NCBI GenBank assembly: GCA_028818385.1
Contig: JAPPNY010000129.1
Span: 1-18,690, forward strand
From: Spirochaetaceae bacterium
GTDB lineage: Bacteria; Spirochaetota; Spirochaetia; SZUA-6; Bin103
Length of the DNA: 18,690 bases
Direction: 5' to 3'
Shown: piece after piece, positions 7,402 through 14,539 of the stretch
How positions within the stretch are numbered: the first letter of the stretch is position 1
Layout of the letters: each line of letters opens with the position of its first letter
Position numbers and translations under genes: made by a program
The notes under the pieces: model-generated
The model's database searches: none
What the model was told of the DNA's origin: nothing
What the model saw: only the letters and a program-made list of their open reading frames with translations

Positions 7402-8552
7402 ACACTCAAGAGACCGAGCAACGCTACGCGTTCGAGGTATACCCGAAGCGGGACCTGACCCTGGTACGGGGTGAAGGCGCCCTGGTCTGGGACGATGCGG
7501 GACGCAGCTACATCGACTGCGCGGCCGGCACCGGCGTGGCCTGCCTGGGGCACGCCCACCCGGTCGTCGCCGAAGCGCTCGCCCGGCAGGCGCGGACGCT
7601 GATCACCTGCGGGGGCGTGTTCTACAACGACCGGCGCGCGGCGCTGCTGGCCCGCCTGGTGTCGGTGGCGCCGGACAGCCTCACGCGCGCCTTCCTGTGC
7701 AACTCCGGCACCGAGGCGATCGAGACCGCCTTCAAGTTCGCCCGGTTGGCGACCGGACGCACCGACATCGTCGCCGCCGCGCGCGGCTTCCACGGCCGCA
7801 CCATGGGCGCGCTGAGCGCGACCCACAACAAGAAGTACCGGGAGCCGTTCGCCCCGCTGGTCCCGGGCGTGACGCACGTGCCGTACAACAACCTCGACAA
7901 GCTGGCGGCGGCGGTCACCGACCGCACCGCCGCGGTGGTGCTGGAACCCGTCCAGGGCGAAGGCGGGGTGCACCGCGGCGCCGACGACTACCTGGCGGGC
8001 GCACGCGAGCTGTGTGACGAGCGCGGGGCGCTGCTGATCGCCGACGAGATCCAGACCGGGTTCTGCCGCACCGGCCGCATGTTCGCGGTCGAGCACGCGG
8101 GCGTGCAGCCGGACGTCATGTGCGTTGCCAAGGGCATCGCCGGCGGCCTGCCGATGGGGGCGGCGCTGTTCAGCGACAGGGTCAAGCCGGCGGTCGGCAT
8201 GCACGGCTCCACGTTCGGCGGCAACCCGCTCGCGTGCGCGGTGGCGGACGCGACCATCCGTTACCTGGTCGAGCAGGACCTGGCCGCACGGGCGGCCGAG
8301 TCCGGGGCCTACTTCGCGGAGCTGTTCGAGCGATCGCGTCCCGCCTGCGTGCGGCAGATCAGGCAGTTCGGGCTGATGATCGGCATCGAGCTCAAGGAGC
8401 GGTCGCAGCCGCACCTGGTGTCGCTGATGGAGGAGGGGGTGCTGGCGCTGCCCGCGGGCAGGACGGTGATCCGGCTCCTGCCGCCGCTGGTCATCGAGCG
8501 CGCGCAGGTCGAGGCCGTGGTGGCCGCGCTTTGCAAAGTGCTGGCGCGGTGA
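7398..8552 (+). CDS. lysJ: LysJ, LysW-aminoadipate-semialdehyde / glutamate-semialdehyde aminotransferase
   Basis: A 384-residue class III, PLP-dependent aminotransferase. It would convert the LysW-bound semialdehyde to LysW-lysine (or LysW-ornithine) with glutamate as donor. The phosphate-binding stretch is [16 protein letters not shown] (101-116). [10 protein letters not shown] (131-140) and the [12 protein letters not shown] motif with Asp216 are clear, and the PLP lysine is Lys245 in [16 protein letters not shown] overlaps the lysZ stop (ATGA). By sequence alone it could be ArgD, and the LysW context decides. The next step, release by the LysK carboxypeptidase, has no gene in this window. 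Confidence 0.92.
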   Translation: MNTQETEQRYAFEVYPKRDLTLVRGEGALVWDDAGRSYIDCAAGTGVACLGHAHPVVAEALARQARTLITCGGVFYNDRRAALLARLVSVAPDSLTRAFLCNSGTEAIETAFKFARLATGRTDIVAAARGFHGRTMGALSATHNKKYREPFAPLVPGVTHVPYNNLDKLAAAVTDRTAAVVLEPVQGEGGVHRGADDYLAGARELCDERGALLIADEIQTGFCRTGRMFAVEHAGVQPDVMCVAKGIAGGLPMGAALFSDRVKPAVGMHGSTFGGNPLACAVADATIRYLVEQDLAARAAESGAYFAELFERSRPACVRQIRQFGLMIGIELKERSQPHLVSLMEEGVLALPAGRTVIRLLPPLVIERAQVEAVVAALCKVLAR

Positions 8553-8565
8553 ATAGGTTATCTGC

Positions 8566-9189
8566 ATGAGAGTCGTCCATCGCATCGCATTCGTGCTGAC
8601 CGTCGTCGGGCTCGCCGCGACGCCGGCATTCGGCCAGACGGCGGAGGACGTGACCACCGTCGTCGGGCTCAACCTGCTCGGCCCGGTCGTGGGCCTGTAC
8701 AGCGGGTCCTTCGAGCAGGCGATCGACGACGACCTGAGCATCTTCGTCATCCCCACCTACTTCAACGCCAAGGCGGGCGTTTTCGACGCGCTGGCGAGCC
8801 TCGCGGACATTCAGTCGGAGGACTATGACCTCTGGTACCTTGCGGTCGCCGCGGGCGCGAACTACTTCATCGACGGCACGGCTCCGGCCGGCGTGTTCGC
8901 CGGCGCGTGGCTGCAGCCCGGTTACGCGCGCGCGCGATTCGAGGCCAGCGCGCTTGCAGACGACTCCCAAGTGACGCTCGAGGCCTCGACCGTGACCCTG
9001 ACCGCCGGCGCGCACGTTGGCTACCGGCTCATCTGGGGTCCCGTCGCGATCACGCCGCGCGTGGGCATCGGCTACCAGCTCGCGCTGAGTCCCGTGTCCG
9101 GCTTCGACACGCGCATGAGGAACCTGGTGGACAACGTGAACACCGGGCTTCGGTTTCCGTGGGGGGTCGACGTCGGGATCGCGTTCTGA
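8566..9189 (+). CDS. Small outer-membrane beta-barrel-like protein
   Basis: A 207-residue protein with a signal peptide (about residues 1-23, ending TPAFG). The rest consists of alternating hydrophobic and polar strands, rich in Gly, Ala, Tyr and Val, and ends with Phe (VGIAF), the usual C-terminal residue of outer-membrane barrels. I recognise no specific family or ligand. It starts 13 nt after lysJ with only a weak AGGT site and is probably the last gene of that operon. Any link to the lysine pathway is unclear. A periplasmic or surface protein of another kind is possible. Confidence 0.65.
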   Translation: MRVVHRIAFVLTVVGLAATPAFGQTAEDVTTVVGLNLLGPVVGLYSGSFEQAIDDDLSIFVIPTYFNAKAGVFDALASLADIQSEDYDLWYLAVAAGANYFIDGTAPAGVFAGAWLQPGYARARFEASALADDSQVTLEASTVTLTAGAHVGYRLIWGPVAITPRVGIGYQLALSPVSGFDTRMRNLVDNVNTGLRFPWGVDVGIAF

Positions 9190-9203
9190 GCACTTCCTCC
9201 GGG

Positions 9204-9232
9204 TTGCGCATTTCTGAAAAGAACTTTATAAT
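9204..9232 (+). promoter_or_regulatory. Sigma-70-like promoter before creD operon
   Basis: TTGCGC at 9204-9209 and a perfect TATAAT at 9227-9232 are separated by exactly 17 nt. The local AT-rich patch stands out in GC-rich DNA. It lies 42 nt before the creD-like start and directly after the preceding gene, so it probably drives the whole run 9275-14502. Confidence 0.7.
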
Positions 9233-9274
9233 GTAAAGCATCCTTGGCCGACCGGAAGGGAGAGGCAGGTCTTC

Positions 9275-10633
9275 ATGGATGCACACGGCGGGGCCGCCGG
9301 TCCGATCGAACGTCTGGAGCGCATGCTCCGCTCGCCGCTGGTGCGGCTGCTGGCGATCGGTGGACTGGCGCTCGTGCTGCAGGTTCCGGTGCTCTTCATC
9401 GGCGATCTGGTGCGCGAGCGCCGGAGCACCCGGGACGCTGCGGTGGAAGAGATGGGCTCCACCTGGGGCGGAGTGCAGCGCCTTGCCGGACCGTTCCTGG
9501 TCGTGCCGTACCGGGTTCCGTCGGCAGACGCCGATAGCGTGCCAGCGGAGGCGGTGGCCACGTTCCTGGCCGCCGAGCTGAGCGTGGCTGCCGACCTCAG
9601 TGCCGAGCGCCTGCGTCGCGGGCTGTTCGAGGCGCCGGTGTATCGGGCGGCCATCGTGCTGTCCGGCACGTTCGAGCCGCCGGACTTCGCGCAGTGGGCG
9701 GTGCCTTCCGGCGAGGTGCTGTGGGAGCGGGCAGAGCTGGCCTTCGACGTGTCGGGCGTGCGGTCCATCCGGACCGGTGCGCGGCTGCGGTGGGGGGAGA
9801 CGGATCTCGAATTCGAGCCGGGGACCGGACTGCGCGCCGGCGGCACCGGCATCCACGCGCGGGTCGGCGGTCCGTGGCGGAGTCGAGACGGCCTGACGTT
9901 CCAGGCGACGCTGGATCTGGCCGGCAGCGCAAGCCTGCGGGTGGCCCCGACGGGCCAGGCGACCGCGGTGGAGGTCACCGGCGACTGGCCGCACCCGAGC
10001 TTTCGGGGAGCGTGGCTGCCGGCGGAGCGCGAGCTCCGCGACGACGGATTCAGCGCGGAGTGGCACATCTCCCACCTCGGACGCGGCTTTCCGCAGAGCT
10101 GGCGCGGGACGACGTACGGCAAGGAAATCGAGACTGCCTCGGTCGGCGTGGATCTGCTGACTCCGGTCGATCCGTACCGGCAGTCGGAGCGCAGCCTGAA
10201 GTACTCGCTGCTGTTCCTGGCGCTGACGTTCGGGGTCGCGTGGCTGTTCGAGGTGCTCGGCGGCGCGCGGCTGCACCTCGCCCACTACACGCTGATCGGC
10301 GCGGCCATGTGCCTGTTCTACCTGCTGGAACTGGCGCTCAGCGAGCACATCGGCTTTCCCGCGGCCTACGCGCTGGCGGCTGCGCTCGTGGTGGTCACCA
10401 ACGGAGCGTACGCCCGGTCGCTGCTCGCGCCGCGCCGCGCCGCGCTGCTGGCCGGCGTACTCTGTGTCCTGTATGCCGGCATCTACGTGCTGCTGCAGCT
10501 CGACGACCACGCCCTGCTGGCCGGGGCCGGCGCGCTTTTTCTCATCCTGGCCGCGATCATGTACGCTACGCGCGCCGTGGACTGGCATGCCGCCGGCTCG
10601 AAGCCGGAACGGGCAGGAGGAGGAACGCGATGA
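9275..10633 (+). CDS. creD: CreD-like inner membrane protein
   Basis: A 452-residue membrane protein. One N-terminal transmembrane segment (about 23-43) is followed by a large extra-cytoplasmic beta-rich domain with motifs typical of CreD, such as FLVVPYRVP, FSAEWHISHLGRGFPQSW and VGVDLLTPVDPYRQSERSLKY. About five more membrane spans lie between residues 307 and 432. The length is the usual one for CreD, known from E. coli as a CreBC-controlled envelope protein whose overexpression changes colicin tolerance and whose molecular role is unknown. GGGAGAGG at 9258-9265 precedes the ATG, and a good promoter lies upstream. No creB/creC regulator is next to it. The stop overlaps the next start (ATGA). 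Confidence 0.88.
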   Translation: MDAHGGAAGPIERLERMLRSPLVRLLAIGGLALVLQVPVLFIGDLVRERRSTRDAAVEEMGSTWGGVQRLAGPFLVVPYRVPSADADSVPAEAVATFLAAELSVAADLSAERLRRGLFEAPVYRAAIVLSGTFEPPDFAQWAVPSGEVLWERAELAFDVSGVRSIRTGARLRWGETDLEFEPGTGLRAGGTGIHARVGGPWRSRDGLTFQATLDLAGSASLRVAPTGQATAVEVTGDWPHPSFRGAWLPAERELRDDGFSAEWHISHLGRGFPQSWRGTTYGKEIETASVGVDLLTPVDPYRQSERSLKYSLLFLALTFGVAWLFEVLGGARLHLAHYTLIGAAMCLFYLLELALSEHIGFPAAYALAAALVVVTNGAYARSLLAPRRAALLAGVLCVLYAGIYVLLQLDDHALLAGAGALFLILAAIMYATRAVDWHAAGSKPERAGGGTR

Positions 10634-11349
10634 AGACCGCGCAGCAGGCGCGCAGCGAGGGGCGGGGCCCCGCGATCTGGCTGGCCGGCGACCCGGCCGA
10701 CCTCGGCGAGTGGATGGAGCGCGGCGCGGCCGGGATCGTCACCAACACGGTCGTGCAGAACCAGTTGGTCAAGAAGTACGGGACGCTCAAGGAAGTCACC
10801 CAGCGCTACCTGGACATGACCGACAAGCCGGTCGTGGTGGAGATCGACGGCCACAGCACGGCCGAGCTGATCGACGTCGGGCACGCCTTCACGGTCATGT
10901 CGGACCAGATCATCATCAAGGTACCGTGTACCTCCCAGGGCCTCGGCGCCTTCCGGGCGTTTGCGGCCGAGGGGGTGGAGACTTTCTGCACCACGGTGTT
11001 CTCGCTCACGCAGGCGGCGGCGGTCGCGCAGGCGGGCGCCACGCACGTGCTGCCGTTCTGCGAACCGGTCAAGCAGCTCAACGACGATCCGGCCCGGCTG
11101 GTGCGCGAGTGCCGGTGCATGTTCGACGGCTGGGCGCAACGTCCCTTCGTCACCGCGGCGCTGGTGCGGTCGCTGGACGTGGCGTACGCGGCGCTGCGCG
11201 CGGGAGCGGACGGCATCATCATCTTCTGGACCACGCTCAAGGAGATGATGGACCACCCGCTCACCACCGAGTGGAACAAGACCTTTCTCGACGAATGGAA
11301 CGCCATGCACGCCGACGGCAAGCTCGACGGCGTGCCGGTGGCCGACTGA
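10630..11349 (+). CDS. Transaldolase / fructose-6-phosphate-aldolase-fold protein, atypical
   Basis: A 239-residue TIM-barrel protein. The Schiff-base lysine is visible as Lys97 in IIIKVPCTSQGLGAF, and the C-terminus HPLTTEWNKTFLDEW is the standard ending of small transaldolases. Two features differ from the family. The first strand reads IWLAGDPADL rather than the usual L-D-T-A-N, so the usual acid-base Asp is absent or shifted, and ATHVLPFCEPV has Phe where FSA enzymes have a catalytic Tyr. It may therefore be an aldolase for another substrate, or inactive. The start ATG overlaps the creD stop by 4 nt, and a GGAGGAGGAA stretch (10617-10626) is just upstream. The substrate is unassigned. Confidence 0.8.
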   Translation: MKTAQQARSEGRGPAIWLAGDPADLGEWMERGAAGIVTNTVVQNQLVKKYGTLKEVTQRYLDMTDKPVVVEIDGHSTAELIDVGHAFTVMSDQIIIKVPCTSQGLGAFRAFAAEGVETFCTTVFSLTQAAAVAQAGATHVLPFCEPVKQLNDDPARLVRECRCMFDGWAQRPFVTAALVRSLDVAYAALRAGADGIIIFWTTLKEMMDHPLTTEWNKTFLDEWNAMHADGKLDGVPVAD

Positions 11350-11356
11350 GGCAACC

Positions 11357-11710
11357 GTGGCGAGCCGGTTCGACACCGGTGTGCTGGATCGGGCGCTGGC
11401 GCGCAAGCGACAGGAACGAGAGCGCGTGCGTCGTGCGGTGCAGACGCGCGCGCTCCGTCTGCTCGATGAGTCACCGGTCGATGTGGGTGAGGCGATCCTG
11501 TTCGGGTCCGTGGTGCGGCCCGGACAGTTCGACGCCGAATCCGATGTCGATGTCGCCATTCCTGCGGTCGCCCCGCGGGCCTACTTCGTACTCATGGGCC
11601 ACCTCGAGGACGGGCTCGGGCGTGACGTCGACGTGGTCACGATCGACTCCTGCCACTTCGCCGATGCGATACGGCGAACCGGACTGCGATGGACCGGGAC
11701 TCGCACGTAA
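11357..11710 (+). CDS. mntA: MntA-like minimal nucleotidyltransferase (antitoxin)
   Basis: A 117-residue minimal nucleotidyltransferase. The core motif is Gly50-Ser51 followed, after 11 residues, by Asp63-Val-Asp65, and a third acidic residue, Asp92, sits in RDVDVVTID. Known MntA antitoxins AMPylate or polyadenylylate a tyrosine of the partner HepT and so switch it off; they normally show GS-X10-D-x-D, so one residue is extra here. The N-terminal 48 residues are helical and basic. The GTG start is supported by GAGG 5 nt upstream, and the gene lies 7 nt after the transaldolase-like gene. It overlaps the HepT-like gene by 22 nt. This is the best reading of the pair as a toxin-antitoxin module. 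Confidence 0.82.
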   Translation: MASRFDTGVLDRALARKRQERERVRRAVQTRALRLLDESPVDVGEAILFGSVVRPGQFDAESDVDVAIPAVAPRAYFVLMGHLEDGLGRDVDVVTIDSCHFADAIRRTGLRWTGTRT

Positions 11711-12156
11711 CGCTGGCCGCACAGGTTCGGGCCCAGCTTGACGACATCGCAGCGATCCACGAACGAATCACGGAACGGGAACAGGTGCCGGGTGACGCCG
11801 GTCTCGATAGCGTGGCGCTCCAGTTGCACAATCTCTACAGCGCCGTGGAGGTGCTTCTCGAAACCATTGCGGCGACGTTCGACAACCACGTCGGTAGCGA
11901 GTCCGGCTACCACAGAGCGCTGCTCCGCACGATGCGGGTGGCCGTGCCGGGAGTCCGCCCGGCGGTCGTCACGGCGGAGACGGCTACGCTGCTCGATACC
12001 TTGCGCAGGTTCCGACACGTGGTGCGACATGCGTACATCGCGGCCATCGACGAACGGCAGTTGCACATCGTCCTGGAGGACGCCCGTGCGGTCCGCCCAC
12101 TGCTGCAGCGCGACGTCGAAGCGTTTCTGAGCGCGCTGGATCCAGGAAGCGGGTGA
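11689..12156 (+). CDS. hepT: HepT-like HEPN ribonuclease toxin
   Basis: A 155-residue helical protein of the HEPN (DUF86/HepT) type. The catalytic motif RX4HXY is intact: Arg109, His114 and Tyr116 in FRHVVRHAY. In characterised pairs this arginine-histidine motif cuts RNA, and the tyrosine is the residue modified by MntA. HNLYSAVEVLLETIA (47-61) is the usual HepT helix. The start overlaps the nucleotidyltransferase gene by 22 nt, and the end overlaps the radical SAM gene by 1 nt (or 4 nt if its GTG start is used), so the toxin is translationally tied on both sides. The intact motif suggests an active nuclease. Confidence 0.85.
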   Translation: MDRDSHVTLAAQVRAQLDDIAAIHERITEREQVPGDAGLDSVALQLHNLYSAVEVLLETIAATFDNHVGSESGYHRALLRTMRVAVPGVRPAVVTAETATLLDTLRRFRHVVRHAYIAAIDERQLHIVLEDARAVRPLLQRDVEAFLSALDPGSG

Positions 12157-13454
12157 TGCACGACGGGACGCTGTACGACCAGCTCGATGCCACCTCGCAG
12201 GCGTGCATCGATGGGGTCACTTCACGCTACCGCTGCACGGTGCAGGAGGTGAGGGAGCTCTGCGAAGCGGCCCGCGATCTGGCGATGTGGGGCGAGCCGG
12301 GCATCGCCGCGTGGTGGGCTGGCGCTGAGGCAGCGGACGCTGAGGCGGCGGTCCCCCCGCGGCTGAACCCGCGCGAGCGCAAGAAGCGGCTGATCACCGC
12401 GCTCCGGGAGCACCTGCAGCGGCTGCGGCGCGAACCGACCCGCTACGACCGCTCGCCGGCGAGGCCCGAGCGGCCGCCGGCGAAGCCCGAGCGGGCACCG
12501 CCGCGGTTCGTCGACGCGCCCGCGGAGACATCGGTGTTCGGCGACTGCCCGGTGCGCTCCGACCGCACCCTGTGCTGCAACCTGAAGACGATCGACGCGG
12601 TGCAGAACTGCTCGTTCGGCTGCAGCTACTGCACGATCCAGACCTTCTACGGCGACCGGGTGACCGTGGACCGCGACCTGGGCCGCAAGCTGCGCGAGAT
12701 CGATCTGGACGACCGGCGCTTCTACCACATCGGCACCGGCCAATCCTCGGACTCTCTGGTGTGGGGCAACCGCGCCGGCATGCTGGACGAGCTGTGCCGC
12801 TTCGCGGCCGAGCATCCCAACGTGCTGCTGGAGCTCAAGACCAAGTCGTCCAACGTCAGCTACTTCCTGGACCGACAGGTGCCGGCGAACCTGGTGTGCA
12901 GTTGGTCGCTGAACACCGCGGCCGTGATCGAGCACGAGGAGCACTTCACCGCTTCGCTGGAGCGCCGCCTGGCCGCCGCGCGCCGCTTCGCCGACGGCGG
13001 CCGCCGGGTGGCCTTCCACTTCCATCCGATGGTCCACCACGACGGCTGGGACACCGAGTATCCGGCGCTCGCGGAACGGCTGCTGGACGAGTTCGCGCCG
13101 CAGGAGGTCGCCTTCGTGTCCATGGGATCGGTGACCTTCATCAAGCCGGTGATGAAGCAGATCCGCCGGCGCGGGGAGCCGACGCGCATCCTGCAGGCCG
13201 AGCTGGTCGCCGACCCGCACGGCAAGCTCACCTATCCGGACGATCTCAAGGTGCGCATGTTCCGCACGATGTACCGGGCGCTCGCGCCGTGGCACGGGCG
13301 CGTGTTCCTGTACCTGTGCATGGAGAAGGCGGAGATCTGGGACCGGGCGTTCGGCTGGCGCTACGCGTCCAACGACGAGTTTGAGCGCGCGTTCGGGGCG
13401 GCGACCCTGGGATGGCCGCCCGTCGCGGCCGACGGCGAACGGCAGAGCGCTTGA
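12156..13454 (+). CDS. Spore-photoproduct-lyase-like radical SAM protein
   Basis: A 432-residue protein. The [4Fe-4S] motif CX3CX2C is Cys152, Cys156 and Cys159 in NCSFGCSYCT. Later HIGTGQSSDS, CSWSLNTA, VAFHFHPM and YLCMEKAEIWDRAF (about 385-398) resemble the SplB/COG1533 branch, whose best-known member repairs the thymine spore photoproduct in DNA. The N-terminal about 120 residues are an extra region: helical, then a Pro/Arg/Glu-rich linker with the repeat PERPPAKPERAPP. The ATG at 12156 (TGATG overlap with hepT) has AGGAA at 7 nt; the GTG at 12153 is an alternative. No spore genes are nearby and the organism looks diderm, so the substrate may be other damaged DNA or something unrelated. 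Confidence 0.8.
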   Translation: MHDGTLYDQLDATSQACIDGVTSRYRCTVQEVRELCEAARDLAMWGEPGIAAWWAGAEAADAEAAVPPRLNPRERKKRLITALREHLQRLRREPTRYDRSPARPERPPAKPERAPPRFVDAPAETSVFGDCPVRSDRTLCCNLKTIDAVQNCSFGCSYCTIQTFYGDRVTVDRDLGRKLREIDLDDRRFYHIGTGQSSDSLVWGNRAGMLDELCRFAAEHPNVLLELKTKSSNVSYFLDRQVPANLVCSWSLNTAAVIEHEEHFTASLERRLAAARRFADGGRRVAFHFHPMVHHDGWDTEYPALAERLLDEFAPQEVAFVSMGSVTFIKPVMKQIRRRGEPTRILQAELVADPHGKLTYPDDLKVRMFRTMYRALAPWHGRVFLYLCMEKAEIWDRAFGWRYASNDEFERAFGAATLGWPPVAADGERQSA

Positions 13455-13464
13455 GAGGCGCTCT
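13444..13464. other. Perfect 7-bp inverted repeat across the radical SAM stop codon
   Basis: AGAGCGC at 13444-13450 and GCGCTCT at 13458-13464 are exact reverse complements with a 7-nt loop that contains the TGA stop (13452-13454). There is no T-run after it, so it is not a standard terminator. It ends 6 nt before the next GTG start, so it could affect readthrough or coupling of the next gene. Confidence 0.5.
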
Positions 13465-13470
13465 CGCGCC

Positions 13471-14502
13471 GTGAGCCGTATGCTCTCATGGCGGAAGGAG
13501 TCCGGCGTCCGCGTCGCCGGAAGCCGCGCCCTTGACCGGTTCAAGGTGCAGGCGCCGGGCGTCGTGGCTCTGCCGGGCGGCGGCTGCCGGCTGTTCTACA
13601 CCGCGGTCGGGCCGGACAAGCCGTTTGCCGACTGTCAGGGCTGCATCCTCAGCGCCGTCTCCGCCGACGGCCTGACGTTCGCGGTGGAGCCGGGCATCCG
13701 CGTGGCGCCCGATCCCGTCCGGCCGGAGCTGTCGCTGCGCGTGCTGGCGCCCAGCGTCACGCCGATCGCCGGCGGGTGGCGCATGTACTTCGAGGGCCGC
13801 GGGCCGGCCGATCGGCCGACGGTGATCGCCAGCGCCGTGTCGGACGACCTGCTGCGCTGGCAGGTCGAGCCGGGCGTGCGGGTTGCCGGCTCCGAACGCT
13901 GTGGTGCGCCGCGCTTCCTGGCGCTGGGCGGCCTATCGTGCGGAGAGGGCGCGGGCCGGCTGTTCCATTTCCGCGCCGACGACGGACCGCCGCGCCGGAG
14001 TGCCGTGTATTCGGCGATCACCGAGGACGGGCTGTCGTTCACGCCGGAAGAAGGCGTGCGCATGTCGAGCCGCACCGGTGAGCTGGACTCCTCCGGCATC
14101 ACCGCGGCGGAGGTAACCGCTCCTGAGGAAACCGGTGCTCCCTGGGTGATGATCTACTCGGCCTGGCAGGACGTGCCGCCCGGCACCGAGGTGCCGCTGC
14201 ATCCCAGCCACGATCCGGACGCGGTCGCCAGCGGCCGCAGCGCCGACTTCGCGGCCGCCTCCATCGCCGTCGACCTCTGCGGCTACCGTTCGCGCATCCT
14301 GGCGGCGACCTCGGCCGACGGCGCGCGCTTCGGGCCGGGCAGCGTCGTCGTCGAAGGCGGCGGCCACGACAGCGGCGACGTCGACGCCGTACATGCCGAG
14401 GACATGGTGCTGGTGCGTCTTGCCGGCGGCCGCTGGCGCATGTACTACGCGGCCTGTGACGCTGCCGGCAACTGGCAGATCGCGAGCGCGATCAGCGCCT
14501 GA
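13471..14502 (+). CDS. Beta-propeller glycosidase-like protein with 60-residue repeats
   Basis: A 343-residue protein with no signal peptide. Blades are evident: S-A-V-S-A-D-G-L-x-F then E-P-G-I-R-V at 61-78, S-A-V-S-D-D-L-L-x-W then E-P-G-V-R-V at 121-138, and S-A-I-T-E-D-G-L-x-F then E-E-G-V-R-M at 181-198. This is an exact 60-residue spacing, and each blade is preceded by a strand such as GWRMYFEGR or GRLFHFRAD. The last blade has RWRMYYAAC near 321-329. This is the GH43/GH32-type propeller fold, and the specific activity is unknown. The GTG at 13471 (or ATG at 13480) lies 16 nt after the radical SAM stop, so it probably closes that operon. It is convergent with the dehydratase gene. Confidence 0.72.
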   Translation: MSRMLSWRKESGVRVAGSRALDRFKVQAPGVVALPGGGCRLFYTAVGPDKPFADCQGCILSAVSADGLTFAVEPGIRVAPDPVRPELSLRVLAPSVTPIAGGWRMYFEGRGPADRPTVIASAVSDDLLRWQVEPGVRVAGSERCGAPRFLALGGLSCGEGAGRLFHFRADDGPPRRSAVYSAITEDGLSFTPEEGVRMSSRTGELDSSGITAAEVTAPEETGAPWVMIYSAWQDVPPGTEVPLHPSHDPDAVASGRSADFAAASIAVDLCGYRSRILAATSADGARFGPGSVVVEGGGHDSGDVDAVHAEDMVLVRLAGGRWRMYYAACDAAGNWQIASAISA

Positions 14503-14539
14503 CGCGCCGCTCCCCGAGGGGCATCGTCGGCCGCAGCCC

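Noticed and set aside
3971..8552. Reading the operon as classical arginine genes argC-argB-argD
   Set aside because: The LysW carrier with its EDWGE tail and the LysX ligase are in the same overlapping operon. Ornithine production through LysW stays possible, but not the classical N-acetyl route.
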